12,653 nt of DNA from Desulfobacterales bacterium (GTDB lineage: Bacteria; Desulfobacterota; Desulfobacteria; Desulfobacterales; UBA5852). Numbering within the stretch: the first letter of the stretch is position 1; each line of letters starts with the position of its first letter. Below are positions 6,541 to 12,653 of this stretch, piece by piece. The stretch is taken from the NCBI GenBank assembly GCA_016735415.1, contig JAERRP010000916.1, positions 1 to 12,653 of the forward strand, read 5' to 3'. Both the position numbers and the translations under genes were made by a program. The notes under the pieces were generated by a model. That model saw only the letters and a list, made by a program, of their open reading frames with translations, was not told the DNA's origin and searched no databases.

Positions 6541-8625
6541 TTAGGCCGCTTTAACCGTAACAAATGTATCATGAAAGGCCGGGCTTCCACCGACACGGTC
6601 CGTGATGTTTTCCTGCAGCACGCTGTCTGAAATGCCCTTGTTGTAGCAGCGCGCGGCCAGTTTGGCTTCATGCCCGAAGCCATGTACCATGAAGACGGCT
6701 TCCGGATGAATCATATCGGTCACGTAGGCTTTGAGGACTCCCGTACCGACTTTGGAGTTCAGCTCCACCAGGTCGTTTGTTTTGATGCCCAGGGCGGCCG
6801 CCTTGGCGGTGTTGATCCAGAGGGCATTTTCCGGAAAGAGTTCGTTCAGATAGGGAACGTTCTGGGTGGAAACGTGGGTATGCAGCGCCACCCGGCCCAC
6901 CACCAGACGAAAGACATCGTCCTGGCCTTCCGGCACCGGCTTATAAGCGGAAAAGGATTCCAAACCGATGTCTTCCAGAAGCGATGATTTGAACTCGATT
7001 TTGCCGGAGGGCGTTTTGAAGTTTATCCCATCCTTGCGTTCCCAGAAAATCTGGTCATGGCCATAGGCCACAAATCCCTTGGCTTCGAAATCCTGCATCG
7101 TAAAGCCGGTGCCCTCCAGCTGCCAGTTCACGAGATCGTCCATGGTCTCGTAAGGGAAATATTGCCCGATCTCGAGCCGCTCGGCGAGCTTTTTCATGAT
7201 CACGGAATACTCGAGGGTGTCGTACCGGGGTTCGACCGCCTGACGGCGCAGGAACATCTGGGGCTTGAGGCCGTTGGCCTGTTGCACGCTGTCGGTTCGT
7301 TCAAAGTAGGTGGACTCGGGCAGGATCACATCGGCGTACCAGGCCAGGTCGCTGTAGTTGATGTCGACGGCCACGATCAGATCCAGCTTTTCCAGGGCCC
7401 GCTTCATCTGGTTTGTGTCGGCGATCGATTTCAGTGGATCGAAACGATTGATGATCACGGCTTTGATCGGGTAGGGGTCCTCGTTCAAAATAGCCGGGCC
7501 CAGCATCTGGGGAACACCGTGGGCACCATCCGGTAATGGAAATTCCGGCGTGCCCACTTTATCAAATCGCATTTTGTCGATTTTGGGCAATTCCTGTTCC
7601 GTCAGTTTGCGGGCCGGTTTGCCACCGGCCGCGCCGGGGCCCTTTTTGAAAAACAAACCGCCCGGTGCTTCCACGGTACCCATCAGGGAATTCAGGATCA
7701 GGATGGATCGCCGCAGATAAATCTCATAGTCATGGTGGGCACCCCGATAGCCGTAATGGAAAATCACGGCGGGCTTGACCGCGCTGACCTCACGGGCCAG
7801 GGTCGTGATTTCGGCCGCCGGGATCCCGGTTTCCTTCTCGGCCCACTCGGGTGAATAGCTTCGCACGAAGTCCTGGAGTTCGACGAGCCCGGTGACCCAG
7901 CGGTGAACGTACCCGGCGTCGTAAAGCCTTTCCTTTAAAATGACATGAATAAGGGCGTAGTTGAGCGCCAGATCAGTGCCGGGACGGATCATCCAATAGC
8001 GATGGGCTTTGGTGGCGGTGACCGTCACGCGGGGATCGATGTAGGTCATCTGCGCACCGTTTTCGAGGGCTGTGGTCAGGTTGTTGACCTCTTTGACCGA
8101 CACGGCCTCGAAAATATTCCGGCCGTAAAGGATGATGTGTTTGGTGTTTTTATAATCCATCCCCATCTGGCTGTCGGTGTAGCCGAACATGGTTCGGCAG
8201 GCCGTGTTGACGGACCCTTTGCACAACGCATCGTGCGTAAAATGGTTGGGTGACCGGATGGCTTTCATGAATGTCTTGCTGACGTGGGTGGCCAGGTTGG
8301 TGCGTTCCCCCAGGACCACACTATGCCCGCCATGGGTGTCGATAACAGCTTTCAGTTTTTCGGCCACATAATCGAGGGCCTCGTCCCATGAGGCCTTGCG
8401 CCATTTCCCTTCGCCCCGTTTGCCTTCACGAATCATAGGGCTCTGTACGCGCTGGGCGTCGTACTGCATCGAAATCCCAGCGGCCCCCCTGGGACACAGG
8501 CTGCCTTCCATCCCGGCAACATGAGGATTGCCTTCCAACCATTTCACCTGCCCGTTTTTAACCTCCACCCGGATCGGGCACCGTACCGAGCACATGAAAC
8601 AGAGGCTGTAAATCGATTGCGTCAT
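6541..8625 (-). CDS. Molybdopterin (Mo/W-bisPGD) oxidoreductase catalytic subunit, PsrA/PhsA-like, cytoplasmic, substrate unknown
   Basis: This 694-residue member of the DMSO reductase superfamily opens with the N-terminal [4Fe-4S] motif C9-x2-C12-x3-C16-x27-C44, followed by P45-R46-G47. The catalytic and first dinucleotide-binding domains cover about 60-470, including YGRNIFEA, IDPRVTVTATKA and IRPGTDLAL. The C-terminal molybdopterin dinucleotide domain lies at about 575-690. The likely metal ligand is Cys135 in FTHDALCKGSVN; it is followed by Lys, where formate dehydrogenases have Sec/Cys-His. This places the enzyme nearer polysulfide/thiosulfate reductases than formate dehydrogenases. No twin-arginine signal precedes the first cluster, so the enzyme stays in the cytoplasm. 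A strong GGGAGGGG lies before the ATG. It is the first gene of the redox block and sits behind a candidate sigma-54 promoter. Reduction of a sulfur, arsenic or organic substrate is possible; I cannot choose among these. Confidence 0.93.
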   Translation of the reverse strand: MTQSIYSLCFMCSVRCPIRVEVKNGQVKWLEGNPHVAGMEGSLCPRGAAGISMQYDAQRVQSPMIREGKRGEGKWRKASWDEALDYVAEKLKAVIDTHGGHSVVLGERTNLATHVSKTFMKAIRSPNHFTHDALCKGSVNTACRTMFGYTDSQMGMDYKNTKHIILYGRNIFEAVSVKEVNNLTTALENGAQMTYIDPRVTVTATKAHRYWMIRPGTDLALNYALIHVILKERLYDAGYVHRWVTGLVELQDFVRSYSPEWAEKETGIPAAEITTLAREVSAVKPAVIFHYGYRGAHHDYEIYLRRSILILNSLMGTVEAPGGLFFKKGPGAAGGKPARKLTEQELPKIDKMRFDKVGTPEFPLPDGAHGVPQMLGPAILNEDPYPIKAVIINRFDPLKSIADTNQMKRALEKLDLIVAVDINYSDLAWYADVILPESTYFERTDSVQQANGLKPQMFLRRQAVEPRYDTLEYSVIMKKLAERLEIGQYFPYETMDDLVNWQLEGTGFTMQDFEAKGFVAYGHDQIFWERKDGINFKTPSGKIEFKSSLLEDIGLESFSAYKPVPEGQDDVFRLVVGRVALHTHVSTQNVPYLNELFPENALWINTAKAAALGIKTNDLVELNSKVGTGVLKAYVTDMIHPEAVFMVHGFGHEAKLAARCYNKGISDSVLQENITDRVGGSPAFHDTFVTVKAA

Positions 8626-8701
8626 GCTTCCCCTCCCAATTATAAAGAAAACGATAAGTTGCTTTGGCAGACATCATGGTGAGATACCCTGCGCGGTCAG
8701 C

Positions 8702-8717
8702 GATGACCAGATGACCA
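8702..8717 (-). repeat. Tandem 8-base direct repeat in the leader of the molybdopterin gene
   Basis: TGGTCATCTGGTCATC on the minus strand is two perfect 8-base copies. It lies about 25 bases downstream of the candidate sigma-54 promoter and 77 bases before the start codon. It could be a regulator or RNA-binding site, but chance is possible for a repeat this short. Confidence 0.4.
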
Positions 8718-8739
8718 AATCAAACAGCGGAGAAAATGC

Positions 8740-8762
8740 TGCAATTTGCATACCATTTGCCA
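8740..8762 (-). promoter_or_regulatory. Candidate sigma-54 (-24/-12) promoter, two overlapping registers
   Basis: On the minus strand TGGTATGCAAATTGCA (8755-8740) has GG-N10-GC spacing and a perfect TTGCA -12 element. A second register seven bases upstream, TGGCAAATGGTATGCA (8762-8747), also has GG-N10-GC and a perfect TGGCA -24 element. Either would start transcription near 8735-8728, leaving a leader of about 100 bases before the molybdopterin gene at 8625. Sigma-54 control would need an enhancer-binding protein, and none is encoded in this window. The call rests on consensus matching alone. Confidence 0.45.
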
Positions 8763-8883
8763 CAAGACGTTGAAGGGATTCCGCCTGCCGTGTTTCAAGG
8801 CGATAATATCAAGTAAATCCATCGGATAAGTCAATTAAAAAAAAGGCTGGCGTACCTGAATAAAGGCCTCAAATCGCTTTGGC

Positions 8884-8917
8884 GAAAAGGGGACCGCCAG
8901 TTTTTTCTGGCGGTGCC
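8884..8917 (-). terminator. Rho-independent terminator after cbiO
   Basis: A perfect 8-base inverted repeat (ACCGCCAG 8893-8900, CTGGCGGT 8907-8914) encloses a six-base loop and extends by two further pairs past a one-base bulge. Read on the minus strand, the stem is followed by CCCCTTTT. It sits 58 bases after the cbiO stop codon. The T run is short, so termination may be partial; a second T8 run lies about 40 bases further down at 8844-8837. Confidence 0.6.
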
Positions 8918-8974
8918 AGATAAAAATGGCGCACTCACAAGGTTGATGGGCTTGTAATGGCAGGTGTTCCAGGT

Positions 8975-9712
8975 CTATTTGTGCTGGTGCGGTACCTGGC
9001 CGTGGCGGTGGGCATGCAAATGTTCATGGAAATGGATTTCCTCATCCATCAGGATACGGCCGTCCTCCATGGAGTAAGTCTTGTCGGTCGTCGCGGAAAG
9101 GAACCGCGCATTGTGGGAAATGAGAACATAGGCTAAATCTAAATTGCCGATCAGATGCGTCAGCGTGTGGCGGGTCTGATCGTCCAGGCCGGTGGCGGGC
9201 TCGTCCAGCAGCAGAACCTCGGGTTCCATGGCCAGAATGGTCGCCAGCGAAACCAGCCGTTTCTCTCCCCCGGACAATCGAAAGGTGATGCGCTCCTCGA
9301 ATCCTTCCAGGCCCAGTCTTGCCAGGGTGCGGCGGGCGATGCTCTCAGCCTCCTCACGGGATTTTCCCAGGTTCAGAGGACCGAAGGCCACATCTTCCAG
9401 CACGGTAGGGCTGAAAAGCTGATCATCGGCATCCTGAAACAGCATGCCGATACGCTGCCGGACCTTGATGAAATCCTGCTCCCGGCGAACCGGACGTCCA
9501 AAAATACGCAGTTCTCCGGCACAGGGTTTCAGCAACCCCATGATAATGTGAAACAAGGTCGTCTTACCGCTGCCGTTGGGGGCCACCAGTCCCACCCGCT
9601 CACCGGGGTAAAGATCGAAATCCAGGTTATTCAGAATATCGGGTCTGTCCGGGTAACCGAAGTCGATGCCGCGCAGGGAAATGATGGGGGCTGTTTTTTT
9701 GCCGGGTTCCAA
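8975..9712 (-). CDS. cbiO: Cobalt ECF transporter ATPase CbiO with histidine-rich C-terminus
   Basis: 245-residue ABC ATPase. The start is TTG at 9712, five bases after GAGAGG; no ATG fits the family's N-terminus. Walker A is APNGSGKT (44-51), the Q-loop is near FQDADDQLF (92-100), the signature is LSGGEKR (146-152), Walker B is LLLDEP (167-172), and an H-loop histidine follows in LISHN. The phrase DDQLFSPTV is typical of ECF-transporter ATPases of the CbiO/EcfA group. The last 23 residues contain eight histidines, likely a metal-binding or sensing tail. It is the last gene of the cobalt operon, 9 bases after cbiK, and is followed by a terminator. It would power Co2+ (or Ni2+) import together with CbiM and CbiQ. 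Cobalt is favoured because cbiK is in the operon. Confidence 0.94.
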   Translation of the reverse strand: MEPGKKTAPIISLRGIDFGYPDRPDILNNLDFDLYPGERVGLVAPNGSGKTTLFHIIMGLLKPCAGELRIFGRPVRREQDFIKVRQRIGMLFQDADDQLFSPTVLEDVAFGPLNLGKSREEAESIARRTLARLGLEGFEERITFRLSGGEKRLVSLATILAMEPEVLLLDEPATGLDDQTRHTLTHLIGNLDLAYVLISHNARFLSATTDKTYSMEDGRILMDEEIHFHEHLHAHRHGQVPHQHK

Positions 9713-9721
9713 GGATGCCTC

Positions 9722-10510
9722 TCAATCCAGTTTAAGGGGCCGGCCGGCCAGGGCCGCCCTGATATGGCGGCCGAAGATATCGATTATCGCCGATTGAACC
9801 CCCAGGCCGTCGGCTTCCGGGATGACGCGCAATCCCTGCTTTTCAAACCGGGATTGCCAGGAAGTCGGCTGATCACCGCTGATATCCTGCCTGAAATGGG
9901 CACCGGCCACCAGCATGAACGGTCTCAGTCTCGCCCGGCGGCACCCTGTGGCCCCAAGCTGGGCCGCAATGACGGACGGTCCAGGGTCGCCCTTGACCTG
10001 ACCCAGAACAACCCGGTCGCCGAAGCGTGCCGCTATACCCCCGGCCAGGACCGCATAAGCCATCCAGGCGGGATGATCCGTCCCGTGGCCCACGAAAACC
10101 AGCGCGTCTTCTTCCGTCGGTGGTCGCAGCTTTTCGATCCAGTCCAGGACGGCATCGAAATCTTCCGGGTGCGAAAGAAGCGGCAGGCCGAGATGCACAT
10201 CAAGGGGGCTTTGGGCCGCCTTCCAGACCAGGCCGTGAAATTCAAGCCCGCAGATCAGATGAAGCGATTGGACCACCGCTTTGCGACAGCCCGCCCGGGC
10301 CAGTTGGTCGAGAACCGTTGCGGGGGTCGCCAGCGCCTGACCTGTTTCTTCGCGCCGTCGGTTGCGGATGGCGCCTGAAGAAAAGGCCCAGTGGATCGGG
10401 TGTCCCGGAAAATGCCGGCCGCATTCCGCCTCAATCCAACGGTAGGTGGCGGATGCCGCGCTCGACGTTCCGGATGCCACCAGGACAATCGGTGTTTGAT
10501 CGGCTGCCAT
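9722..10510 (-). CDS. cbiK: Sirohydrochlorin cobaltochelatase, anaerobic CbiK type
   Basis: 262 residues, close to Salmonella CbiK length. It would insert Co2+ into sirohydrochlorin, an early step of anaerobic cobalamin synthesis. The N-terminal PIVLVASGTSS is the chelatase family opening. Candidate catalytic and metal-binding residues are His142 in FVGHGTDH and His205 in LVAGAHFRQD, with Glu90 in the LEFHG segment; these match the paired histidines known in CbiK. Family members I recall have GDH before the second histidine, whereas this one has GAH (Ala204). There is no signal peptide, so it resembles the cytoplasmic CbiK form rather than the periplasmic haem-binding form of Desulfovibrio. 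The ATG at 10510 has no clear Shine-Dalgarno, and no better in-frame start exists upstream. It lies between cbiQ (48-base gap) and cbiO (9-base gap), which links uptake to insertion. Confidence 0.88.
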   Translation of the reverse strand: MAADQTPIVLVASGTSSAASATYRWIEAECGRHFPGHPIHWAFSSGAIRNRRREETGQALATPATVLDQLARAGCRKAVVQSLHLICGLEFHGLVWKAAQSPLDVHLGLPLLSHPEDFDAVLDWIEKLRPPTEEDALVFVGHGTDHPAWMAYAVLAGGIAARFGDRVVLGQVKGDPGPSVIAAQLGATGCRRARLRPFMLVAGAHFRQDISGDQPTSWQSRFEKQGLRVIPEADGLGVQSAIIDIFGRHIRAALAGRPLKLD

Positions 10511-10558
10511 GGATTCGGGGTTCGCTTTCGATGTTTTGTCACGGCCGTGGGAAATGGT

Positions 10559-11311
10559 TCAGCAGATCCATTCCAGCCCGAGCAGGACGATCATAGCAGA
10601 TGCGGCCGTGAGCGCAAACCACCGATTGACGGGATGGGCCGGAAACCTCGCCAGTGAATGAAAGCGGCCGTTGAATCCGCGGCAGCGCATGGCCTGGTAC
10701 ACCCGATCGGCCCGGGCCGCGGCCCTCACAAAGAGTATGCCCACCAGGTAGGCATAGCTGCGGTAGGTGTGCAGACTGGTTCGCGGATTGAACCCCCTGA
10801 TTTTCATGGCCGTACTCAAACGACGGTATTCCTGTTCGATAACAAAGATATATCGATAGCACATCAACAGCAGATAAACGAGTTTGGCCGGAACGCGCAG
10901 GCGGCCCAGGGCCTGGCCCAATGTGGTGACGGGGATGGTGGCCACAAGGGCCGTGAAAACGGCGATAATGGCCATGGATTTCAGAGTGATGTGGGCTGAG
11001 AGCACAATGCCCGGCCAATAAAAGTTGAGAGGTCCCAGCTTCCCGACGGCTTCTCCTTCGTAGGTCAGCGGCAGCAGCAGCCACAACATCAGCAGAAAAC
11101 CCAGAACCACGGCCAGCCGCTTGCCGATCTCCCGGATATCCAAGCCTGACAGAAGCAGCAGCGCCAAAGCGGGCACGCAGGCAGCCATCAGGGCGGTAAA
11201 CGAATGGAAAACCGCCACGGCGCACGAGAAGAAGGCGGCGGCCACGATTCTCAGCCGGGGATCGATGCGGTGCAGAAAAGAATCACGGGGCGCCTGGAGT
11301 TCCGTAATCAT
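10559..11311 (-). CDS. cbiQ: Cobalt ECF transporter transmembrane (T) component CbiQ
   Basis: 250 residues, rich in hydrophobic segments (about 22-60, 65-85, 100-130, and one at the C-terminus). The cytoplasmic coupling region carries the two short arginine motifs of T components: AMKIRGF, and about 40 residues later AMRCRGF, each of which contacts an ATPase subunit. The N-terminal HRIDPRLRIV is typical of CbiQ. The start codon lies 4 bases after the stop of the NikL-like gene, with no strong ribosome-binding site of its own, so coupled translation is likely. It would transmit ATP-driven movements from CbiO to CbiM during cobalt import. Confidence 0.93.
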   Translation of the reverse strand: MITELQAPRDSFLHRIDPRLRIVAAAFFSCAVAVFHSFTALMAACVPALALLLLSGLDIREIGKRLAVVLGFLLMLWLLLPLTYEGEAVGKLGPLNFYWPGIVLSAHITLKSMAIIAVFTALVATIPVTTLGQALGRLRVPAKLVYLLLMCYRYIFVIEQEYRRLSTAMKIRGFNPRTSLHTYRSYAYLVGILFVRAAARADRVYQAMRCRGFNGRFHSLARFPAHPVNRWFALTAASAMIVLLGLEWIC

Positions 11312-11315
11312 GGGG

Positions 11316-11957
11316 TTATCCGGACTTCCGACGGGAGTGGATATAGGCCCCCAGGCCGACCAGACCGAGGATGTACCCGATGCCGCCGATAATGTCGCTC
11401 AGGGAGGGCCCCGGCTCGAACTGCCGCAGGCGTTGCTGGATGGGCGCCAGTTTCTTGTCCAGCGACTGCTCGATCAGGGCCTGGAGGGCGGCCGGTGACA
11501 GCGTGACGGTCTCGGCGGGTTTTCCCGCTGCGGCCATCGGTTTGGGCGGCGCTGTTTCCGGCCAGGGTTCGGTTGGGGACGGTGCCACCGTCGGACCATC
11601 CGCGAATTCTTTGGCGTAAACCGTCCATTCGTTACGGTGGCCGGATCCCGCCATCAACACAATCCGCAGGGTTTCAGAACGCGGCGGCTTGAAGGCGAAG
11701 CGACCTTGGTCGTCGGTCCGGCCTTCCAGCAGCTTTTCACCCGCGGCATTGTACACGTCGATGCGGCCGTCCCGGGCGTAGCGCCCCCCGCTGAACTTGC
11801 TTTCCGTGAAAACGGTATCGCCCTGCACCCAGGCGAATACCATGACCTTATGAGCCCTGGCCGCGGCCGGCATCAAAACCAGCAGGAGGGCCAAGCCCCC
11901 CCAAAGACGGCCAGATCCGCGCAGCCAGTGGTTGATTGTCTTCACATGACCTTTCAT
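11316..11957 (-). CDS. NikL/CbiL-type accessory protein of the cobalt/nickel ECF transporter
   Basis: 213 residues. An N-terminal signal peptide (arginines at 13 and 17, hydrophobic core 19-30, ARA at 33-35) would be cleaved to expose His36 as the first residue of AHKVMVFAWVQG. This is typical of NikL-like proteins, where the exposed N-terminal histidine region is thought to help bind metal. A beta-rich extracytoplasmic domain (about 36-118) resembles those with carboxypeptidase-regulatory folds. Then come a proline-rich linker (about 119-147), a helical stretch (157-181), and a C-terminal membrane helix (about 188-206) ending in RRKSG. The ATG overlaps the cbiM stop as ATGA and has AAGGGA six bases upstream. 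It probably replaces the CbiN subunit in metal capture. Not to be confused with the methyltransferase also named CbiL. Confidence 0.85.
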   Translation of the reverse strand: MKGHVKTINHWLRGSGRLWGGLALLLVLMPAAARAHKVMVFAWVQGDTVFTESKFSGGRYARDGRIDVYNAAGEKLLEGRTDDQGRFAFKPPRSETLRIVLMAGSGHRNEWTVYAKEFADGPTVAPSPTEPWPETAPPKPMAAAGKPAETVTLSPAALQALIEQSLDKKLAPIQQRLRQFEPGPSLSDIIGGIGYILGLVGLGAYIHSRRKSG

Positions 11958-12595
11958 GCTTCATCCCTTTCGACCCCTGTCGACGGTGCCGGCCTCGCCA
12001 GACCGGGCAGCAGATCCGGCTGAACCTGACGGAAAAAAGCGACACAGAAAACCGTGATCACTCCTTCGATTACCATGACCGGGATGTGCGCCGTGATAAT
12101 CAGCAGGGTGACTTCCAGAAAATTTTCTTCTGTGAACATCAGGGCGCCACCGGTGATAACCGCCCCCAGGAGGATGCTGAAAAACCCGCAGGCAAAGGCG
12201 GCCGGGAGGGCAATTTCGCGGCGGCGGCCCACCAGCGGACCGAAAAGATAAAAGCAGACCACCGCCGGGGCTGCCATGATCAGGGTGTTAATCCCCAGGG
12301 TGGTCAGTCCTCCATACTGAAACAATAGGGCCTGCAGCAGAAGCGCCACCACGATTGTCGGGAACGCCCCCCATCCCAGCATCAGCCCGACAATTCCATT
12401 CAAAATCAAATGAACGCTGGAGGGGCCGATGGGCACGTGAATCAGCGAGGCCACGAAAAAGGCGGCGGCCAGCAGACCGGCTCGGGCGATGCGGTCGTAA
12501 TCCAGCTTTTTAAGACCCACCGCCGTGCCGGCCACCGCCAGGGCGCCGCCGGTAAGGAGTACGGGGCCCGAAAGGACTCCTTCGGAAATGTGCAT
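11954..12595 (-). CDS. cbiM: Cobalt ECF transporter substrate-binding membrane (S) component CbiM
   Basis: 213 residues, mostly membrane helices. The N-terminus MHISEGVL holds the family's metal-binding His2; further conserved residues appear in HVPIGPSSVH (His53 and His62) and in the NG after it. GGAGA lies nine bases before the ATG. It is the first gene of the cobalt block in this window and overlaps the next gene by 4 bases. CbiM binds Co2+ directly and determines specificity; NikM relatives bind Ni2+ with nearly the same residues, so the metal is assigned from the cbiK neighbour. Only 58 bases upstream are visible, so a cobalamin riboswitch or promoter cannot be judged. Confidence 0.93.
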   Translation of the reverse strand: MHISEGVLSGPVLLTGGALAVAGTAVGLKKLDYDRIARAGLLAAAFFVASLIHVPIGPSSVHLILNGIVGLMLGWGAFPTIVVALLLQALLFQYGGLTTLGINTLIMAAPAVVCFYLFGPLVGRRREIALPAAFACGFFSILLGAVITGGALMFTEENFLEVTLLIITAHIPVMVIEGVITVFCVAFFRQVQPDLLPGLARPAPSTGVERDEA

Positions 12596-12653
12596 GGTTT
12601 ATCTTCTCCGTCTGGCCGCGAACCCTTAATTCTGCGGCCATTCCTCGAACTTC

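Larger units (their letters stand above)
8626..8974. other. 349-base intergenic region between the two operons
   Basis: No credible coding frame on either strand. On the minus strand it holds, in order: a hairpin terminator for the cobalt operon, an A/T tract (8836-8844), a candidate sigma-54 promoter, a tandem 8-base repeat and the ribosome-binding site of the molybdopterin gene. The hexamer TTGACT (minus strand, near 8831-8826) resembles a -35 box, but TATTAT, the only good -10 match, lies 20 bases further, which is too far. Confidence 0.7.

Noticed and set aside
6541..8625. Calling the molybdopterin subunit a formate dehydrogenase (fdhA)
   Set aside because: The NuoEF-like context suggests it, but the residue after the metal-ligand cysteine is Lys, not His, and the surrounding segment resembles PsrA/PhsA.
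8809..8831. Sigma-70 promoter with TTGACT and TATTAT on the minus strand
   Set aside because: The gap between the two hexamers is 20 bases rather than about 17, and no better -10 match lies at the right distance.
12626..12652. Possible last eight codons of an upstream gene (minus strand, reading KFEEWPQN then TAA), 30 bases before cbiM
   Set aside because: It is plausible as the C-terminus of a gene outside the window, but eight codons cannot distinguish coding from chance.

Overview
The window holds twelve protein-coding genes, all on the minus strand, in two operon-like blocks separated by a 349-base gap. No gene is supported on the plus strand, and no RNA genes, insertion sequences or CRISPR arrays were seen. 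The density of iron-sulfur redox proteins, the anaerobic cobaltochelatase CbiK, a candidate sigma-54 promoter and the GC-rich codon use suggest a strict anaerobe. A sulfate-reducing or syntrophic Desulfobacterota (Desulfobacterales-like) is my best guess. This is inference from gene style, not a database match.

Block 1 (transcribed from 12595 down to 8975) is a cobalt uptake and insertion operon: cbiM (membrane S component), a NikL/CbiL-type accessory protein with a signal peptide, cbiQ (T component), cbiK (sirohydrochlorin cobaltochelatase) and cbiO (ATPase with a histidine-rich tail). The genes overlap by 4 bases or lie 4 to 48 bases apart. Together they would import Co2+ and place it in sirohydrochlorin for anaerobic cobalamin synthesis. 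A hairpin followed by a short T run just after cbiO probably ends the transcript.

Block 2 (transcribed from 8625 through the left edge) is a seven-gene redox cluster: a molybdopterin oxidoreductase of PsrA/PhsA type, a four-cluster ferredoxin subunit, a NuoE-like subunit, a NuoF-like flavoprotein, two tandem NuoG-N-terminus-like ferredoxins, and a GltD/NfnB-like FAD/NAD(P) flavoprotein that runs off the window at base 1. None has a Tat signal or membrane anchor, so the products look like one soluble cytoplasmic complex. The likely path is NAD(P)H (and perhaps ferredoxin) through NuoEF and the GltD-like subunit, along the iron-sulfur chain, to the Mo/W catalytic subunit. The active-site sequence (Cys-Lys, not Cys/Sec-His) argues against a classical formate dehydrogenase, so the substrate is open.

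The most interesting points are in block 2. The GltD-like protein begins with a domain resembling a NuoF iron-sulfur domain stripped of its cluster cysteines, as in Stn-type transhydrogenases. The NuoF-like protein lacks one [2Fe-2S] cysteine and has Ser at a position that controls NADH versus NADPH use. Two NuoG-like paralogs lack the His-ligated cluster and carry an extra CxxC...CxxC tail. This may be an undescribed flavin-based bifurcating or NAD(P)H-dependent molybdoenzyme.
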